DNA of 64,000 nucleotides from an uncultured Clostridia bacterium (GTDB lineage Bacteria; Bacillota; Clostridia; Lachnospirales; CAMZNU01). The position numbers were made by a program, and so were the translations under genes. Positions 25,691 to 36,879 of the stretch are shown piece by piece (position 1 is the first letter of the stretch; each line of letters starts with the position of its first letter). Under the pieces are notes generated by a model. That model saw only the letters and a program-made list of their open reading frames with translations. It had not been told where the DNA came from and made no database searches. The stretch lies in contig CAMZNU010000031.1 of assembly GCA_947313885.1 (NCBI GenBank), positions 1 through 64,000 on the forward strand, given 5' to 3'.

Positions 25691-26830
25691 ATGATATATT
25701 TTGATAATGCAGCATCAAGTAAAATATGTGATGAAGCTATGGAAGAATTTCAAAGAGTAGGACAAGTTGTTTATGGTAACCCCCATGCAAAAAGTAAAAT
25801 GGGAATGATGGCAGAAGAGGAAGTAAAAAGATCTATAGAAATTTTAGCGAGAGGGTTAAAATGTAATGAAGATGAATTGGTAATTACATCATGCGCTACA
25901 GAATCTAACAATATGTTTTTAAGAGGAGTAGTTAAAAGATATAAAAGAAAAGGCAACCATATAATAACCCAAAAATCAGAACATTCAGCAGTAAAAAGTG
26001 TAGCAAAACAATTAGAAAACGAAGGTGTAGAAGTTACGTATTTAGATGTAGATGAAAAAGGAGTAATAAGTATACAACAGCTAAAAGAGTCGTTAAAAGA
26101 AAATACGATATTAGTTAGTATAATGCATGTAAATAATGAAACAGGTGCAATAATGCCTATAGAAGAAATAGTTAGTGAAGTAAAAAAATATAACAAAGAA
26201 ATATTAGTACATGTAGATGGAGTACAATCGTTTGGAAAACTAGATGTTAATTTTAGAAAACTAAATATAGATGGTTATAGTTTTACGGGACATAAAATCC
26301 ATGCACCAAAAGGTGTAGGAGGATTAATAATAAAAGACGGTGTAAAAGTTGAGTCGTTAATATATGGCGGAAATCACCAAAATGGAAGAAGAGCAGGAAC
26401 AGTAAACGTATCGGGTGTAGCAAGTTTAGCAAAAGCTTTTGAAACGTGGGAAAAAAATAAAGATGAGTACACAGTAAAAGTTGGGGAAGTAAAAAAAGAA
26501 TTATTAAAATTATTAGATGAATTAGATGGAGTAGTAGTAAATGGTAATTTAGAAAATAGTAGTAACTACTTATTAAATTTAAGTTTTGAACATATAAGAG
26601 GTGAAGTATTATTACATGGATTATCAGAATTAGAAATATATGTTTCTACAGGTACATCGTGTAATAGTACAGGTACAGGAATGTTAACTACTTATGGGTA
26701 TAGTAAAGAAAGAATATTAGGATCTGTAAGATTTGGATTAAGTAGATATAACACAGTAGAAGAAGCAAGAGAAACCGTAGAGGAAATAAAAAAATTAGTT
26801 GGTACACTTAGAAAGTTTAAAAAAAGATAA
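25691..26830 (+). CDS. Cysteine desulfurase (IscS/NifS-like)
   Basis: 379-aa PLP enzyme that removes sulfur from cysteine. Fold type I features are IYFDNAAS at the start, VHVDGVQSFGK, the PLP lysine in SFTGHKIHAPKG, and the active-site cysteine in STGTSCNSTGTG. The ATG at 25691 is preferred to the track start because AGGAG precedes it at 7 nt. It is followed by thiI after 14 bp, the pairing seen for NifZ-ThiI in Bacillus, where the desulfurase feeds ThiI for 4-thiouridine formation in tRNA. Confidence 0.92.
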   Translation: MIYFDNAASSKICDEAMEEFQRVGQVVYGNPHAKSKMGMMAEEEVKRSIEILARGLKCNEDELVITSCATESNNMFLRGVVKRYKRKGNHIITQKSEHSAVKSVAKQLENEGVEVTYLDVDEKGVISIQQLKESLKENTILVSIMHVNNETGAIMPIEEIVSEVKKYNKEILVHVDGVQSFGKLDVNFRKLNIDGYSFTGHKIHAPKGVGGLIIKDGVKVESLIYGGNHQNGRRAGTVNVSGVASLAKAFETWEKNKDEYTVKVGEVKKELLKLLDELDGVVVNGNLENSSNYLLNLSFEHIRGEVLLHGLSELEIYVSTGTSCNSTGTGMLTTYGYSKERILGSVRFGLSRYNTVEEARETVEEIKKLVGTLRKFKKR

Positions 26831-26844
26831 GATTAGGAGACAGC

Positions 26845-28020
26845 ATGAAAAAGGTTCTTGTAATTAAATATGGAGAAATAGCATTAAGAGGTAAAAACAG
26901 AGGTATGTTTGAAAATAAATTAATATTAAACATAAGAAAAAATGTAGATAATTTAGGTAATTTTTATATAGTACGTGAGCAAGGACGTTTTATATTAGAA
27001 AATACAGAAGGGGATATTGACTTTGAAGAAATAATACCAAGAGTGGAAGTTGTATTAGGAGTAATAGGAATTGCAAAAGGGTATTGTGTAGAAGAAAAAA
27101 ATATTGACGTTATAAGAGAATCGGCGTTAGAAATAATGAAAATAGAACATGGTGATGAAAAGAAAACATTTAAAGTAGTGACGAAAAGAGCGGATAAACA
27201 ATTTCATTTAAAATCTAATGAAATATCAATGGACGTAGGTGGGTATATATTTGAAAACATGGAAAATATGGATGTAGACGTTAAAAATCCAAAAACGATT
27301 TTAAACATAGAAATAAGAACAAAAGTATATATATCAACAGACGTTATAAAAACTTTAGGAGGTCTACCGTATGGTAGTGCAGGTAAAGGGATATTACTTT
27401 TATCGGGAGGTATAGATAGCCCAGTAGCAGGATTTTTAATGGCAAGAAGAGGTGTAGAAATAATATGTGTGTATTTCCATAGTCCGCCATACACATCAGA
27501 AAGAGCTAAACAAAAAGTTAAAGATTTAGCAAAAAGATTATCACATTTTACAGGTGGCATAAAATTGTATGTAGTGCCATTTACGGAAACCCAATTGTAT
27601 TTATATGAAAATGTTCCACCAGAAAAAATGACGATATTGTTAAAAAGAGCGATGTTAAGAATATCAGAAAAAATAGCGGAAAAAGAAAAAGCGTTAGGAT
27701 TAGTAGTGGGAGATAGTGTAGGGCAAGTAGCGAGTCAGACGTTACAAAGTATACATGCTATAAGTTCTGTTGTGGATATACCGATATATAGACCGCTAGC
27801 AAGTTATGATAAACAAGATATAATTAATTTAGCGATTAAACTTAAAACTTATGAAATATCAAATAGACCATATGAAGATTGCTGTACGATATTTTTAGCA
27901 GACCATCCAGAAACAAAACCAAAAAAATCTATAATAGAATCAATAGATAGAAATTTAAATGTAGGAATAGATGAATTAGAAAACAAGGCTATAAAAAATT
28001 CAGAAATAGTAAAATATTAA
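26845..28020 (+). CDS. thiI: tRNA 4-thiouridine synthase
   Basis: 391-aa protein with ferredoxin-like/THUMP N-terminal domains and a PP-loop ATPase ([19 protein letters not shown]). No C-terminal rhodanese domain is present, as usual in Bacillota. It adenylates U8 of tRNA and transfers sulfur supplied by the desulfurase encoded upstream. It probably belongs to one operon with prmA, rsmE and the desulfurase, and perhaps with glyS downstream. Confidence 0.94.
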   Translation: MKKVLVIKYGEIALRGKNRGMFENKLILNIRKNVDNLGNFYIVREQGRFILENTEGDIDFEEIIPRVEVVLGVIGIAKGYCVEEKNIDVIRESALEIMKIEHGDEKKTFKVVTKRADKQFHLKSNEISMDVGGYIFENMENMDVDVKNPKTILNIEIRTKVYISTDVIKTLGGLPYGSAGKGILLLSGGIDSPVAGFLMARRGVEIICVYFHSPPYTSERAKQKVKDLAKRLSHFTGGIKLYVVPFTETQLYLYENVPPEKMTILLKRAMLRISEKIAEKEKALGLVVGDSVGQVASQTLQSIHAISSVVDIPIYRPLASYDKQDIINLAIKLKTYEISNRPYEDCCTIFLADHPETKPKKSIIESIDRNLNVGIDELENKAIKNSEIVKY

Positions 28021-28048
28021 TAGAAAATATAGTAAAAGGAGAGATAGC

Positions 28049-29440
28049 ATGAAAGATGTAGAGAAGTCATTTGAGAAAATAGTAGCTATGGCAAAAAATA
28101 GAGGTTTTGTATTTGCGGGATCGGAAATATATGGAGGGTTAGCAAATACGTGGGATTATGGACCGTTAGGAGTTGAGTTAAAAAATAATGTTAAAAAAGC
28201 GTGGTGGCAAAAATTTATAACAGAGCAAAAAAATGTGGTTGGATTAGATAGTTCAATATTAATGAATAAAGATGTGTGGATTGCATCAGGACATGTAGGT
28301 GGATTTTCAGATCCATTAATGGATTGTAAAGAATGTAAAGAAAGATTTAGAGCGGATAAAATAATAGAAGACGATATGTTTAAAAAAGGTATAGATGGCG
28401 TAGCTGACGGTATGACTAATGAAGAAATGGTAAAATATATTGAAGATAATAAATTAGTATGTCCGTCATGTGGTGAGCAAAACTATACAGACATAAGAGA
28501 ATTTAATTTAATGTTTAAAACAAGTGCAGGAGTTACAGAAGATAGTAAAAATACAATTTATTTAAGACCAGAGACGGCACAAGGAATATTTGTAAACTTT
28601 AAAAATGTGCAAAGAACTACTAGAAAAAAAATACCGTTTGGAATAGGGCAAATAGGTAAATCATTTAGAAATGAAATAACACCAGGAAATTTTATTTTTA
28701 GAACGAGAGAGTTTGAGCAAATGGAGATGGAATTTTTTTGTGAACCAGATACAATTAAAGAATGGCATAAATATTGGAAAAATTTTTGTTTTAATTGGTT
28801 ATTATCATTAGGTATAAAAGAAGAAAATATAAGAATGCGTGAGCATGGAACAGATGAGCTATCGCATTATAGTGAGTCAACAGCAGATATTGAATATAAA
28901 TTCCCGTTTGGATTTGGTGAGCTTTGGGGAATTGCTGATAGAGGTAATTTTGACCTTAAAAGTCATCAAGAAAGTTCAAAAGTAGATTTAACATATTTTG
29001 ACCAAGAAAAGAATGAAAAATATTTACCTCATGTAATAGAACCAGCATTAGGATTAGATAGAGCAGTATTAGCATTTTTATTTGATGCATATGACGAAGA
29101 AGAAATTGGGGAAAATGATACAAGAATAGTTTTAAGATTTAGTAATGCACTAGCACCTATAAAAGTTGGTATTTTACCATTATCGAAAAAATTATCAGAT
29201 GAAGCGGTAGAAATATTTAACACGTTATCAAAACATTTCACTTGTGAGTTTGATGAAACAGGATCGATAGGTAAAAGATATAGAAGGTTTGATGAAATAG
29301 GAACACCGTATTGTATAACATATGATTTTGAAAGTAGAGAAGATAACACAGTAACGATACGTGATAGAGATACGATGGAACAAGTTAGAGTGGCAATAAA
29401 TGAATTAGAACAATACTTTATAGAAAAAATGAAGTTTTAA
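28049..29440 (+). CDS. glyS: Glycyl-tRNA synthetase, dimeric (alpha2) type
   Basis: 463-aa class II synthetase. Motif 2 is visible as [20 protein letters not shown], and the family insertion has a CxxC pair (DCKECKERF ... CPSCGEQNY). The C-terminal anticodon domain includes [10 protein letters not shown]. No T-box leader was seen upstream, which fits its place inside the thiI operon. The stop codon lies within the terminator palindrome. Confidence 0.95.
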   Translation: MKDVEKSFEKIVAMAKNRGFVFAGSEIYGGLANTWDYGPLGVELKNNVKKAWWQKFITEQKNVVGLDSSILMNKDVWIASGHVGGFSDPLMDCKECKERFRADKIIEDDMFKKGIDGVADGMTNEEMVKYIEDNKLVCPSCGEQNYTDIREFNLMFKTSAGVTEDSKNTIYLRPETAQGIFVNFKNVQRTTRKKIPFGIGQIGKSFRNEITPGNFIFRTREFEQMEMEFFCEPDTIKEWHKYWKNFCFNWLLSLGIKEENIRMREHGTDELSHYSESTADIEYKFPFGFGELWGIADRGNFDLKSHQESSKVDLTYFDQEKNEKYLPHVIEPALGLDRAVLAFLFDAYDEEEIGENDTRIVLRFSNALAPIKVGILPLSKKLSDEAVEIFNTLSKHFTCEFDETGSIGKRYRRFDEIGTPYCITYDFESREDNTVTIRDRDTMEQVRVAINELEQYFIEKMKF

Positions 29441-29481
29441 ACAAAAAAGCTAACTAAATTATTTAGTTAGCTTTTTTGTTT
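29439..29481 (+). terminator. Terminator of glyS
   Basis: Near-perfect palindrome with 21-bp arms (AAACAAAAAAGCTAACTAAA and its complement), which includes the last base pairs of the glyS stop codon. Confidence 0.92.
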
Positions 29482-29708
29482 GTAAGTATAAATAAAATGA
29501 CAGAGGGAAAATATATTTTCAAATAGAATAATAAATAATAAAGGTGAGAATAGAGGATAGTATTATACATTAACAATAAAGAGAAATGAGTTTAAAAAGG
29601 TATAACAATAAGTTTAAAATAAAAAATGATATAAATTTGAAAATAAAAAGGAATTTATGAAAATATATAGAATAGTAAATAGTAATGGAAGAAGAGAGGA
29701 GGAACAAT

Positions 29709-31454
29709 TTGTTCTTTTCAGACGAAATATTAGAAGAAGTACGAAATTCAAACAATATAAAAGATATAATAAGTAGTTATTTAAAATTAACACCAAAAGG
29801 AGGAGGATATTTTGGATTATGCCCATTTCACAATGAAAAAACGCCGTCATTTAGTGTAAATGAAAGTAAGCAGTTGTATCACTGTTTTGGGTGTGGTGAA
29901 AGTGGTAACGTAATAACATTTATAATGAAAATAGAAAATTATGACTTTATAGATGCGGTAAAACATTTAGCTAACATAGCAAGAATAGACCTTGAAGAGA
30001 TAAAAAACACCAATAAAGATGATTATGTTAAAAGACATAACGAAAAAAAAGAGTTATTAGAAATACATAAGTTATCAGGACGATATTACTACGATAAATT
30101 GCAAAGCAAGGAAGGTGTACAATGTAGGGATTACATAAAAAAAAGGAGTATAGTACTAAGCACCCAACGTAAATATGGATTAGGATACTCTAAAGTAGGG
30201 AAAAGTAATTTACATAAATATTTATTAGAGAAAGGGTATACAAATGAATTATTGTTAAAAAGTGGTTTAATAATAAAAAAAGATGATAAGTATTATGATA
30301 GATTCTTTAATAGACTAATGTTTCCAATATTTAACGTAAGAGGTGACATAGTAGGATTTGGTGGACGCGTGATTGATAATAACATGCCAAAATATTTAAA
30401 TTCTCCAGAAACTATTTTATTTAACAAGAGTAAAATATTATATAATTTAAATTTTGCAATCAAGAAAAACACGGAAAATTTTATATTAGTTGAAGGTTAT
30501 TTAGATGTAATAGCGATGGAGCAAAGTGGGATAACAAATTCGATAGCTACATTAGGTACAGCGTTTAACAATGAGCATATGAAAATACTAAAAAGGTATG
30601 CAAAAAAGATAACGATACTATTTGATAATGATGACGCTGGGATAAAAGCTACATTAAAAACAATAGGCTTATTAGTTAAATCTGATATAAAAGTAAAAGT
30701 ACTTTTATTAAACAATGCAAAAGATCCAGATGAATATATTAAAAAATTTGGAGCGATGAAATTAAAAGAAGAGTTAAAAAATGCAAAACCATATGTATTA
30801 TTTAAAATTGAAACATTAAAAAATAAATATGATATAAAAAATTTAGATGAGAAAATAGAGTTTATAAAAGAAACAGTTAAAATTTTAAGTAGTGTTGAAA
30901 GTAGTGCTGAAAGGGAAATATATATAAAGGAAGTAGCAAGGATAACGGGTATAGCAGGAGAATCTTTAAAAGAGGACATAAAAGAAGGAAAAGTTGTAAA
31001 TAATAAAGTGAGTAAATTTGTAAACATAAAAAAAGAGAGTGAAAATATAAAAAATAATTTCCAACGAAAGGAAAATGTAGAAAATATATTAAACATGTTA
31101 ATCTGTAAACCGTTATTAATACATAAAGTAAAAGATATTTTAAAAGAGGAATACATAATTGATGATGATTATAGAAAAGCGTTAAAAATAATATTTACAA
31201 ATGAAGAAAACTTAACACCAAGCTTTGTAGTTAGTAATTTTTATGAAATAGAAAAGCAAAAAAAAATATCTAAAATATTTAACACAGATATTGAATTTTC
31301 AAATAAAGAAATAGAAAAAGCACTAAATGATCAGTTAAAAACAGTATTAGAAAGTTACATTAAAACGAAGAGCAATGCAATAAAAAAGATAGAGGACTTA
31401 AAAGAAATGAATAAATTAAAACAAAAGATAAAAAATATGTATATTAAACTATAA
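29709..31454 (+). CDS. dnaG: DNA primase
   Basis: 581-aa primase. N-terminal zinc domain CPFHNEKTPSF ... HCFGCGESGNV; TOPRIM core with ILVEGYLDVIAMEQ and ILFDNDDAGIKA; C-terminal helicase-binding region. The track starts at an ATG at 29685 that has no Shine-Dalgarno. A TTG at 29709 is preceded by GAGGAGG at ideal spacing and gives FFSDEILEEVRN, the usual DnaG N-terminus, so TTG is chosen. It forms the primase-sigma pair with rpoD, 32 bp downstream. Confidence 0.93.
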   Translation: MFFSDEILEEVRNSNNIKDIISSYLKLTPKGGGYFGLCPFHNEKTPSFSVNESKQLYHCFGCGESGNVITFIMKIENYDFIDAVKHLANIARIDLEEIKNTNKDDYVKRHNEKKELLEIHKLSGRYYYDKLQSKEGVQCRDYIKKRSIVLSTQRKYGLGYSKVGKSNLHKYLLEKGYTNELLLKSGLIIKKDDKYYDRFFNRLMFPIFNVRGDIVGFGGRVIDNNMPKYLNSPETILFNKSKILYNLNFAIKKNTENFILVEGYLDVIAMEQSGITNSIATLGTAFNNEHMKILKRYAKKITILFDNDDAGIKATLKTIGLLVKSDIKVKVLLLNNAKDPDEYIKKFGAMKLKEELKNAKPYVLFKIETLKNKYDIKNLDEKIEFIKETVKILSSVESSAEREIYIKEVARITGIAGESLKEDIKEGKVVNNKVSKFVNIKKESENIKNNFQRKENVENILNMLICKPLLIHKVKDILKEEYIIDDDYRKALKIIFTNEENLTPSFVVSNFYEIEKQKKISKIFNTDIEFSNKEIEKALNDQLKTVLESYIKTKSNAIKKIEDLKEMNKLKQKIKNMYIKL

Positions 31455-31486
31455 ATATTGTGAATACTTTTAGAGAGGAAGATTAA

Positions 31487-32608
31487 ATGCTAAAAAAATT
31501 TGAAGAAAAAATAATATTAAAAGATTTAGAAAATAGTGTATTATCAGCTAGAATAGATGAATTAGCGTTAATAGCAAAAAAAAGTAAAAACATATTAGAA
31601 AATAAAGAGGTGTTAAGTTATTTAGTGGATTTAGATTTAGGGAAAGAAGAATACGACTATGTTTATAAAAATTTAATAAAAAGAAAAGTTGAAATTTTAA
31701 AAGAATCCGATGAGGAAGATGATACATCAGAAAAAGTTATAAAGCAAAATATTAAAGAAATGATGGCAACAACGACAGCAAATATCGATGATCATGTTAA
31801 AATGTATTTAAAAGAAATCGGAAAGGTGCAATTATTATCAGCGACAGAAGAAATCGAACTAGCTAAAAAAGTTGTGTTAGGTGATGAAGAAAGTAAAAAA
31901 AGATTAGCTGAGGCAAACTTAAGGTTAGTTGTTAGTATTGCTAAAAAGTATATAGGTCGTGGAATGTTATTTCTAGATTTAATACAAGAAGGTAATTTAG
32001 GATTAATAAAAGCTGTTGAGAAGTTTGATCATACTAAAGGGTTTAAGTTTAGTACATATGCTACTTGGTGGATAAGACAAGCTATTACGAGAGCGATAGC
32101 GGATCAATCGAGAACTATTAGGATTCCTGTGCATATGGTAGAAACTATTAATAAATTAATACGTGTTTCAAGAGAGCAGTTACAAATATTAGGAAGAGAA
32201 GCAACAATAGAAGAGATAGCAAGAGAAATGCAAATATCAAGTGAAAAAGTAAGAGAAATAATGAAAATTGCACAAGAGCCAGTATCTTTAGAAACGCCGA
32301 TAGGAGAGGAGGAAGATAGTCACTTAGGAGATTTTATATCAGATGAAATAACGCCATCACCAGAGGACGTAGCTACGTATGTGTTGTTACGTGAGCAACT
32401 AATGGAAGTATTAGACACATTAACTGATAGGGAAAAAAGAGTTCTTAAATTGAGATTTGGATTAGAGGATGGAAAGCCTAGAACATTAGAAGAAGTTGGA
32501 AAAGAATTTTTGGTAACTAGAGAAAGAATAAGACAAATAGAAGCGAAAGCTTTAAGAAAATTAAGACATCCGACGAGGAGTAGAAAATTGAAAGATTATG
32601 TTGAGTAA
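31487..32608 (+). CDS. rpoD: Primary RNA polymerase sigma factor
   Basis: 373-aa sigma-70 (SigA). Region 1.2 [14 protein letters not shown], region 2 with [32 protein letters not shown], region 3, and region 4 with [21 protein letters not shown] at the end. Directly follows dnaG as in most Bacillota. Confidence 0.97.
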   Translation: MLKKFEEKIILKDLENSVLSARIDELALIAKKSKNILENKEVLSYLVDLDLGKEEYDYVYKNLIKRKVEILKESDEEDDTSEKVIKQNIKEMMATTTANIDDHVKMYLKEIGKVQLLSATEEIELAKKVVLGDEESKKRLAEANLRLVVSIAKKYIGRGMLFLDLIQEGNLGLIKAVEKFDHTKGFKFSTYATWWIRQAITRAIADQSRTIRIPVHMVETINKLIRVSREQLQILGREATIEEIAREMQISSEKVREIMKIAQEPVSLETPIGEEEDSHLGDFISDEITPSPEDVATYVLLREQLMEVLDTLTDREKRVLKLRFGLEDGKPRTLEEVGKEFLVTRERIRQIEAKALRKLRHPTRSRKLKDYVE

Positions 32609-32693
32609 GAGTATGTGACTTTATCACACATATAAAAAACTATTTAATGTATAATAAAATAATAAAATATAATTTAAATTGAAGGAGGATATT

Positions 32694-33002
32694 ATGGCTG
32701 TAGAAATATTAAATGAGGGTAATTTTGAAGAAAAAATAAAAAGTGCAACAAAACCTGTAATTGTAGATTTTTATGCAGATTGGTGTGGACCTTGTAAAAT
32801 GGTAGCACCTGTTTTTGAGGACATAGCTGCAAATAATAGCGAAGTACAAATATACAAAGTAGATGTAGATAAAGCATCTGGGATAGCTAGTAAATATGGT
32901 GTTATGAACATACCAACGATTATATGTTTTAAAGATGGTGAAATTCATAAGAAGCAAGTTGGTGCGGTACCAAAAGATGCTATTTTAGAATTAGCAAAGT
33001 AA
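32694..33002 (+). CDS. trxA: Thioredoxin
   Basis: 102-aa thioredoxin with active site WCGPCKM and the cis-proline loop MNIPTIICF. The ATG at 32694 follows AAGGAGGA, while the track start at 32679 lies before the Shine-Dalgarno. It probably has its own promoter; a TATAAT stands at 32650-32655. Confidence 0.96.
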   Translation: MAVEILNEGNFEEKIKSATKPVIVDFYADWCGPCKMVAPVFEDIAANNSEVQIYKVDVDKASGIASKYGVMNIPTIICFKDGEIHKKQVGAVPKDAILELAK

Positions 33003-33007
33003 ACATA

Positions 33008-33069
33008 AAAGAATAATAAAAAAGATAGATTACAATGAATTGTAATCTATCTTTTTTATTATTCTTTTA
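33008..33069. terminator. Exceptionally long perfect hairpin between trxA and the PBP gene
   Basis: Two perfectly complementary 30-bp arms (AAAAGAATAATAAAAAAGAT and onward) separated by GA only. It serves both convergent genes as terminator. Confidence 0.93.
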
Positions 33070-33082
33070 TATGTAAAAAATA

Positions 33083-35842
33083 TTAAGTAAGTTCATCTAC
33101 TAAGTTAAAATCATCAATAAATTCAGGGTCAACATTTTCAGGTGGTGGAGGTATTAAATTATCCTCCTCAACAAGTTCATCTTCATCAACAAGTTCATCT
33201 TCCTCAACAAGTTCATCGATGATATTATTGTTATTAAAATCCTCATCAATAGATGGAAAGATTAAATCCGAATCATTATTAAAGAAACCATCATTGTCAA
33301 AAAAATCATAACTAGTATGAACGTTACAAAATTCAGTAGGACGTTCATATTTAGCGTCTAAAACCACAGTCGAATAATTAGAGACATAAGAATATTTATT
33401 AGAGAAATCATTATCTTTATCTAAAACCACAACATTCTTAACTAAATTAGTAGGACAAAATTTACTAGCTAATAGCCCAGTAGATGTATCTATACGTGCG
33501 ATACCATGGGTTTTTTCGATAGTAGTTGGGACAAATCTTTTATTAAAAATTTCACTTACAATTCTGTTACCACGAGGATCTTTAGATGTATATTCATTAG
33601 GAAGAAGTCCAGAATCTAAAGATACATTTTCATTTACGATGCCACTAGGTCTAGAAAAGTTTTTGTTCGGAAGTTCTTTTTCTGTGTGGATACGCTCCAT
33701 AATATGACGCCATAAATTTTTACTAACATTTTTATCACCAACAATAGGTTTAGGTTGATCATATCCATATAATACGGTAGCAGTATAGTATGGTGTAAAG
33801 CCAGAGAAAATTAAATCTTTACTATCAGATGTAGTACCTGTTTTTCCAGCGATAGACATGTTGCTAAAACTAGCTCCGATTCCAGTACCGCGGGTAACAA
33901 CATCAATCATAGTGCTGGTGAGCAAATAAGCGGTTTCAGGAGATATAACTTGTTTAGGCGCAATGTCATTAGAAAGAATTAAAACGTTATTGTGGTCATA
34001 AACATTTGTATAAAAATAAGGTTTGTTGTAAGTACCATAGTTAGCGATAGCAGTGAATGCACCAGTAAGTTCTAAATTGCTTACTCCGTCAGTAATGCCA
34101 CCTAGAGCTAAAGATGGTGTTTTATCAGTAAAAATTTGTCCATTTGAAGAATAGCTCTCTACGAGAGATGTAAACCCAAAATTTTCTAAATAGGCGAAAG
34201 AAGTGTTTACGCCAATGAGTTCAAGTCCACGGACAGCAAGAGTATTTATTGAACGGTATATACCACGTCTAGCAGTAGTAAGCCCTTCGTAAGTGTGACT
34301 CCAGTTTTTAATTGTATGTTCATCTTTGTCGGCTGGTAACGGTACGTCATCTATAGTTGAGCCAGGTGATAACAATCCAAGGTCAAAAGCAGGTGCATAA
34401 ACCGATAATATTTTAAATACAGATCCTGGTTGTCTAAGGGATTGAGTAGCTCTATTTAGAGAACGGTTGGCAGTTTTTTCGCCACGACCGCCGACAACAC
34501 CTTTGACCGCACCTGTGGAATTCTCAATAACAAGAAAAGAGGATTGAGGTTGAACTGTAGGGGTTATATCTTCGGCTATAATAATATCGTTAGCACCTAA
34601 TAAATTTTTTTGGACATCAGAAATAAAATCTTCTATTTCTGATGAGTTTTTAATAGTTCCTTTTCTTTCATAATGCTTAACATCGTTTGTAATAGTATTT
34701 TTCACAGAAATAAAATATTGCAAATCTATTTCAAATTGGTTTTCTGGGAAAAAAGAGTTATCTAAATAAGTTTCTTCTAATATAGATTGAATTTTAAGAT
34801 CTATGGGTATTTCAATAGTAAGCCCACCATTGTAAACTAACCTAGAAGCGTCAGAAGAAGTGTATCCGATGGCAACAAGATCGTCTACAACATTTTTAAT
34901 AACTTGATCAGTATAATAACTGTAAGTCGACGTTTCTTCTTCGACTACTTTACGAGATTCATAAATTCTAGTGTACACGCCACCGTCTTTCAGATCGTTT
35001 TTGGCAACAATGTAATCATCCGAGTTAATAAGCTCTTGCTCTAACATATAATCAAGTACAGTTTCGGCACGGACTTGATTAAGGGTTGGATTTACGTTAG
35101 GCGATAATTTAGATGGAAATTGTGTAATACTGGCAATTACAGCACTTTCAGATAGAGTTAAGTCGGAAACATCCTTATCAAAATAGAAAGTAGATGCTGT
35201 ACGTACACCGTTAAGACCGTTACCAAGTGCAATTTCGTTTAAATATAATTCTAAAATATGTTGTTTTGCATCTAACTTAGAACCTAATGTATCTATTAAA
35301 TCATTTTCGAATTGTATAGCAAGATATTGTTCTTGAAGTTTAGAAACGACATTATTACTAGTTAAGTTACGTGCATTTTTTATAAGTTGCTGAGTGATCG
35401 TACTAGCTCCAGAAGTTGACTTACCTGTAATAGTAGTATAAATAGCACGAGTAAGTCCTTTAACATCTATGCCATTGTGAGAATAAAACCTAGAATCTTC
35501 GATAGCGATAAAAGCGTTTTGAAGATGTAAAGGTATATAATCAAGAGTAACATAAATTCGTTTTTCGCTAGCGTCTAACATTTGGTAAAGTTCTTTAGTG
35601 TCATCACTGACAATTTGTGAAGAATAAATATCCGGTTGAATAGAAGTTGCTTGTAAAGTTGGAGCGTTTTTAAGAATGCCAAGATAGACGCCAGCAAGAG
35701 CGCCAATTGCAGAAAAAACTAAAATAAGAGATAAGGCTATAATTAGTTTTTTAAGAATCAAATTGGCTTTAGATTTTACTTTAGTTGTATTTGATGTCAT
35801 TTTTTTTATATTTTTATTATTATTTTTTTTAGAGTAGTTCAT
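33083..35842 (-). CDS. Class A penicillin-binding protein (PBP1a type)
   Basis: 919-aa bifunctional peptidoglycan synthase. Cytoplasmic basic N-terminus, one membrane anchor (about residues 32-54), GT51 glycosyltransferase with EDSRFYSHNGIDVKG and STITQQLIKN, and a transpeptidase domain with SVFK (in RQPGSVFKIL), SIN and KTGTT. The C-terminal ~60 residues are an acidic, low-complexity tail (EEDELVDEDELVEED) with a PPPPE stretch, presumably outside the cell in the wall. GGAGGT precedes the ATG. It is divergent from yunB. Confidence 0.94.
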   Translation of the reverse strand: MNYSKKNNNKNIKKMTSNTTKVKSKANLILKKLIIALSLILVFSAIGALAGVYLGILKNAPTLQATSIQPDIYSSQIVSDDTKELYQMLDASEKRIYVTLDYIPLHLQNAFIAIEDSRFYSHNGIDVKGLTRAIYTTITGKSTSGASTITQQLIKNARNLTSNNVVSKLQEQYLAIQFENDLIDTLGSKLDAKQHILELYLNEIALGNGLNGVRTASTFYFDKDVSDLTLSESAVIASITQFPSKLSPNVNPTLNQVRAETVLDYMLEQELINSDDYIVAKNDLKDGGVYTRIYESRKVVEEETSTYSYYTDQVIKNVVDDLVAIGYTSSDASRLVYNGGLTIEIPIDLKIQSILEETYLDNSFFPENQFEIDLQYFISVKNTITNDVKHYERKGTIKNSSEIEDFISDVQKNLLGANDIIIAEDITPTVQPQSSFLVIENSTGAVKGVVGGRGEKTANRSLNRATQSLRQPGSVFKILSVYAPAFDLGLLSPGSTIDDVPLPADKDEHTIKNWSHTYEGLTTARRGIYRSINTLAVRGLELIGVNTSFAYLENFGFTSLVESYSSNGQIFTDKTPSLALGGITDGVSNLELTGAFTAIANYGTYNKPYFYTNVYDHNNVLILSNDIAPKQVISPETAYLLTSTMIDVVTRGTGIGASFSNMSIAGKTGTTSDSKDLIFSGFTPYYTATVLYGYDQPKPIVGDKNVSKNLWRHIMERIHTEKELPNKNFSRPSGIVNENVSLDSGLLPNEYTSKDPRGNRIVSEIFNKRFVPTTIEKTHGIARIDTSTGLLASKFCPTNLVKNVVVLDKDNDFSNKYSYVSNYSTVVLDAKYERPTEFCNVHTSYDFFDNDGFFNNDSDLIFPSIDEDFNNNNIIDELVEEDELVDEDELVEEDNLIPPPPENVDPEFIDDFNLVDELT

Positions 35843-35955
35843 AAATACCTCCGTGATATATTATTTCAATTAAAAATTTTAATAATTGTATCATAAAAAA
35901 AGTAATTTAAGTATCTTATTTATATTTTTTTAATAGTATAAAAGTAGGTGATTAT

Positions 35956-36615
35956 ATGAGAATAGTGAGAAAAAATAATAATAAAAAAAATAGTATTAAA
36001 AAAAAAATAATAAAATTCTGTGGGATTTTATTTTTATTAACGTGGCTGTTAATAATTACGATGCAATATGTAGATAATAAATTATTGCCATATGTTTTAG
36101 TCATAGTAGATAACTACATAAAAAATGATTTAAATATAGAAGTATCAAAAAGTGTCTTAAATACAGTTAGTGAGAATAATATAAGTATGGATGAAATATA
36201 TAATCTAAGAACTGATATAGATGGGAATGTAAAATCTTTAGAAGTTAATACAATAAAAATGAATGAATTATGTGCAGAGATAGCACAGGATTTATCAGAA
36301 GATTTAATGGAAATAGAAGATAAGTTAATAGAATTACCGTTAGGTATAATATCAGATGTAGAAGTATTGTCAAACTTAGGACCAACATATAAAATATGGG
36401 TTATGGCAGTTGGGAATGTAGAAGTAAGCTATAAAACAGATTTTACAACAGCGGGATATAACCAATCGCATTTTAAATTAGGACTAGAGATAAAAATAGA
36501 AGTTCAATTAGCGAACCCATTAAGAAAAGAAAGTATAGAAGTAATACGAGAAGTTGGGTTAGTAAATACAATAATTAATGGTGACGTTCCAAGCTTTTAT
36601 TCTGGTAGCTATTAA
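35956..36615 (+). CDS. yunB: Sporulation protein YunB
   Basis: 219-aa protein with an N-terminal membrane anchor (about residues 20-40). The conserved LPLGIISDVEVLSNLGPTYK and the C-terminal TIINGDVPSFY fit the YunB family, which in Bacillus is expressed in the mother cell during sporulation. Its presence suggests the organism belongs to an endospore-forming lineage. No clear sigma-E promoter could be pointed out upstream. Confidence 0.82.
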   Translation: MRIVRKNNNKKNSIKKKIIKFCGILFLLTWLLIITMQYVDNKLLPYVLVIVDNYIKNDLNIEVSKSVLNTVSENNISMDEIYNLRTDIDGNVKSLEVNTIKMNELCAEIAQDLSEDLMEIEDKLIELPLGIISDVEVLSNLGPTYKIWVMAVGNVEVSYKTDFTTAGYNQSHFKLGLEIKIEVQLANPLRKESIEVIREVGLVNTIINGDVPSFYSGSY

Positions 36616-36879
36616 TATATTGTAGCACATGTAATAATTATAAAATGCTATAGCTGTTAATTTATAAAAATGGAACATAATATGAATACAAAAGAGAAAT
36701 AAAAAGATAAGTGAATTAAAAGTTATGAAAGTTAAAAAGGTAAATTAAAAAGATATTAAGTTTTAGGTAAAAGTACAAACAAGTGGAAATTTATTAATAG
36801 GTCAAATAAACTTAAATAATAAAACACAATAAAAACAACTAGCTATTATTTTAAATAGTTAAGGATACAATAAAAAAAT
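36616..36879. other. Gene-free interval after yunB
   Basis: About 260 bp of very AT-rich sequence without an ORF or hairpin of note. Together with the IS3 remnant that follows it makes a 600-bp gap before the S1 gene. Confidence 0.4.

Noticed and set aside
28021-28048. T-box or other riboswitch before glyS, thiI, tdh or the ABC genes
   Set aside because: No T-box sequence, TPP core or glycine aptamer was seen; leaders are short or lie inside operons.
30497-31156. 219-aa antisense ORF in dnaG
   Set aside because: Low-complexity Phe/Ser/Ile sequence complementary to a clear primase gene.
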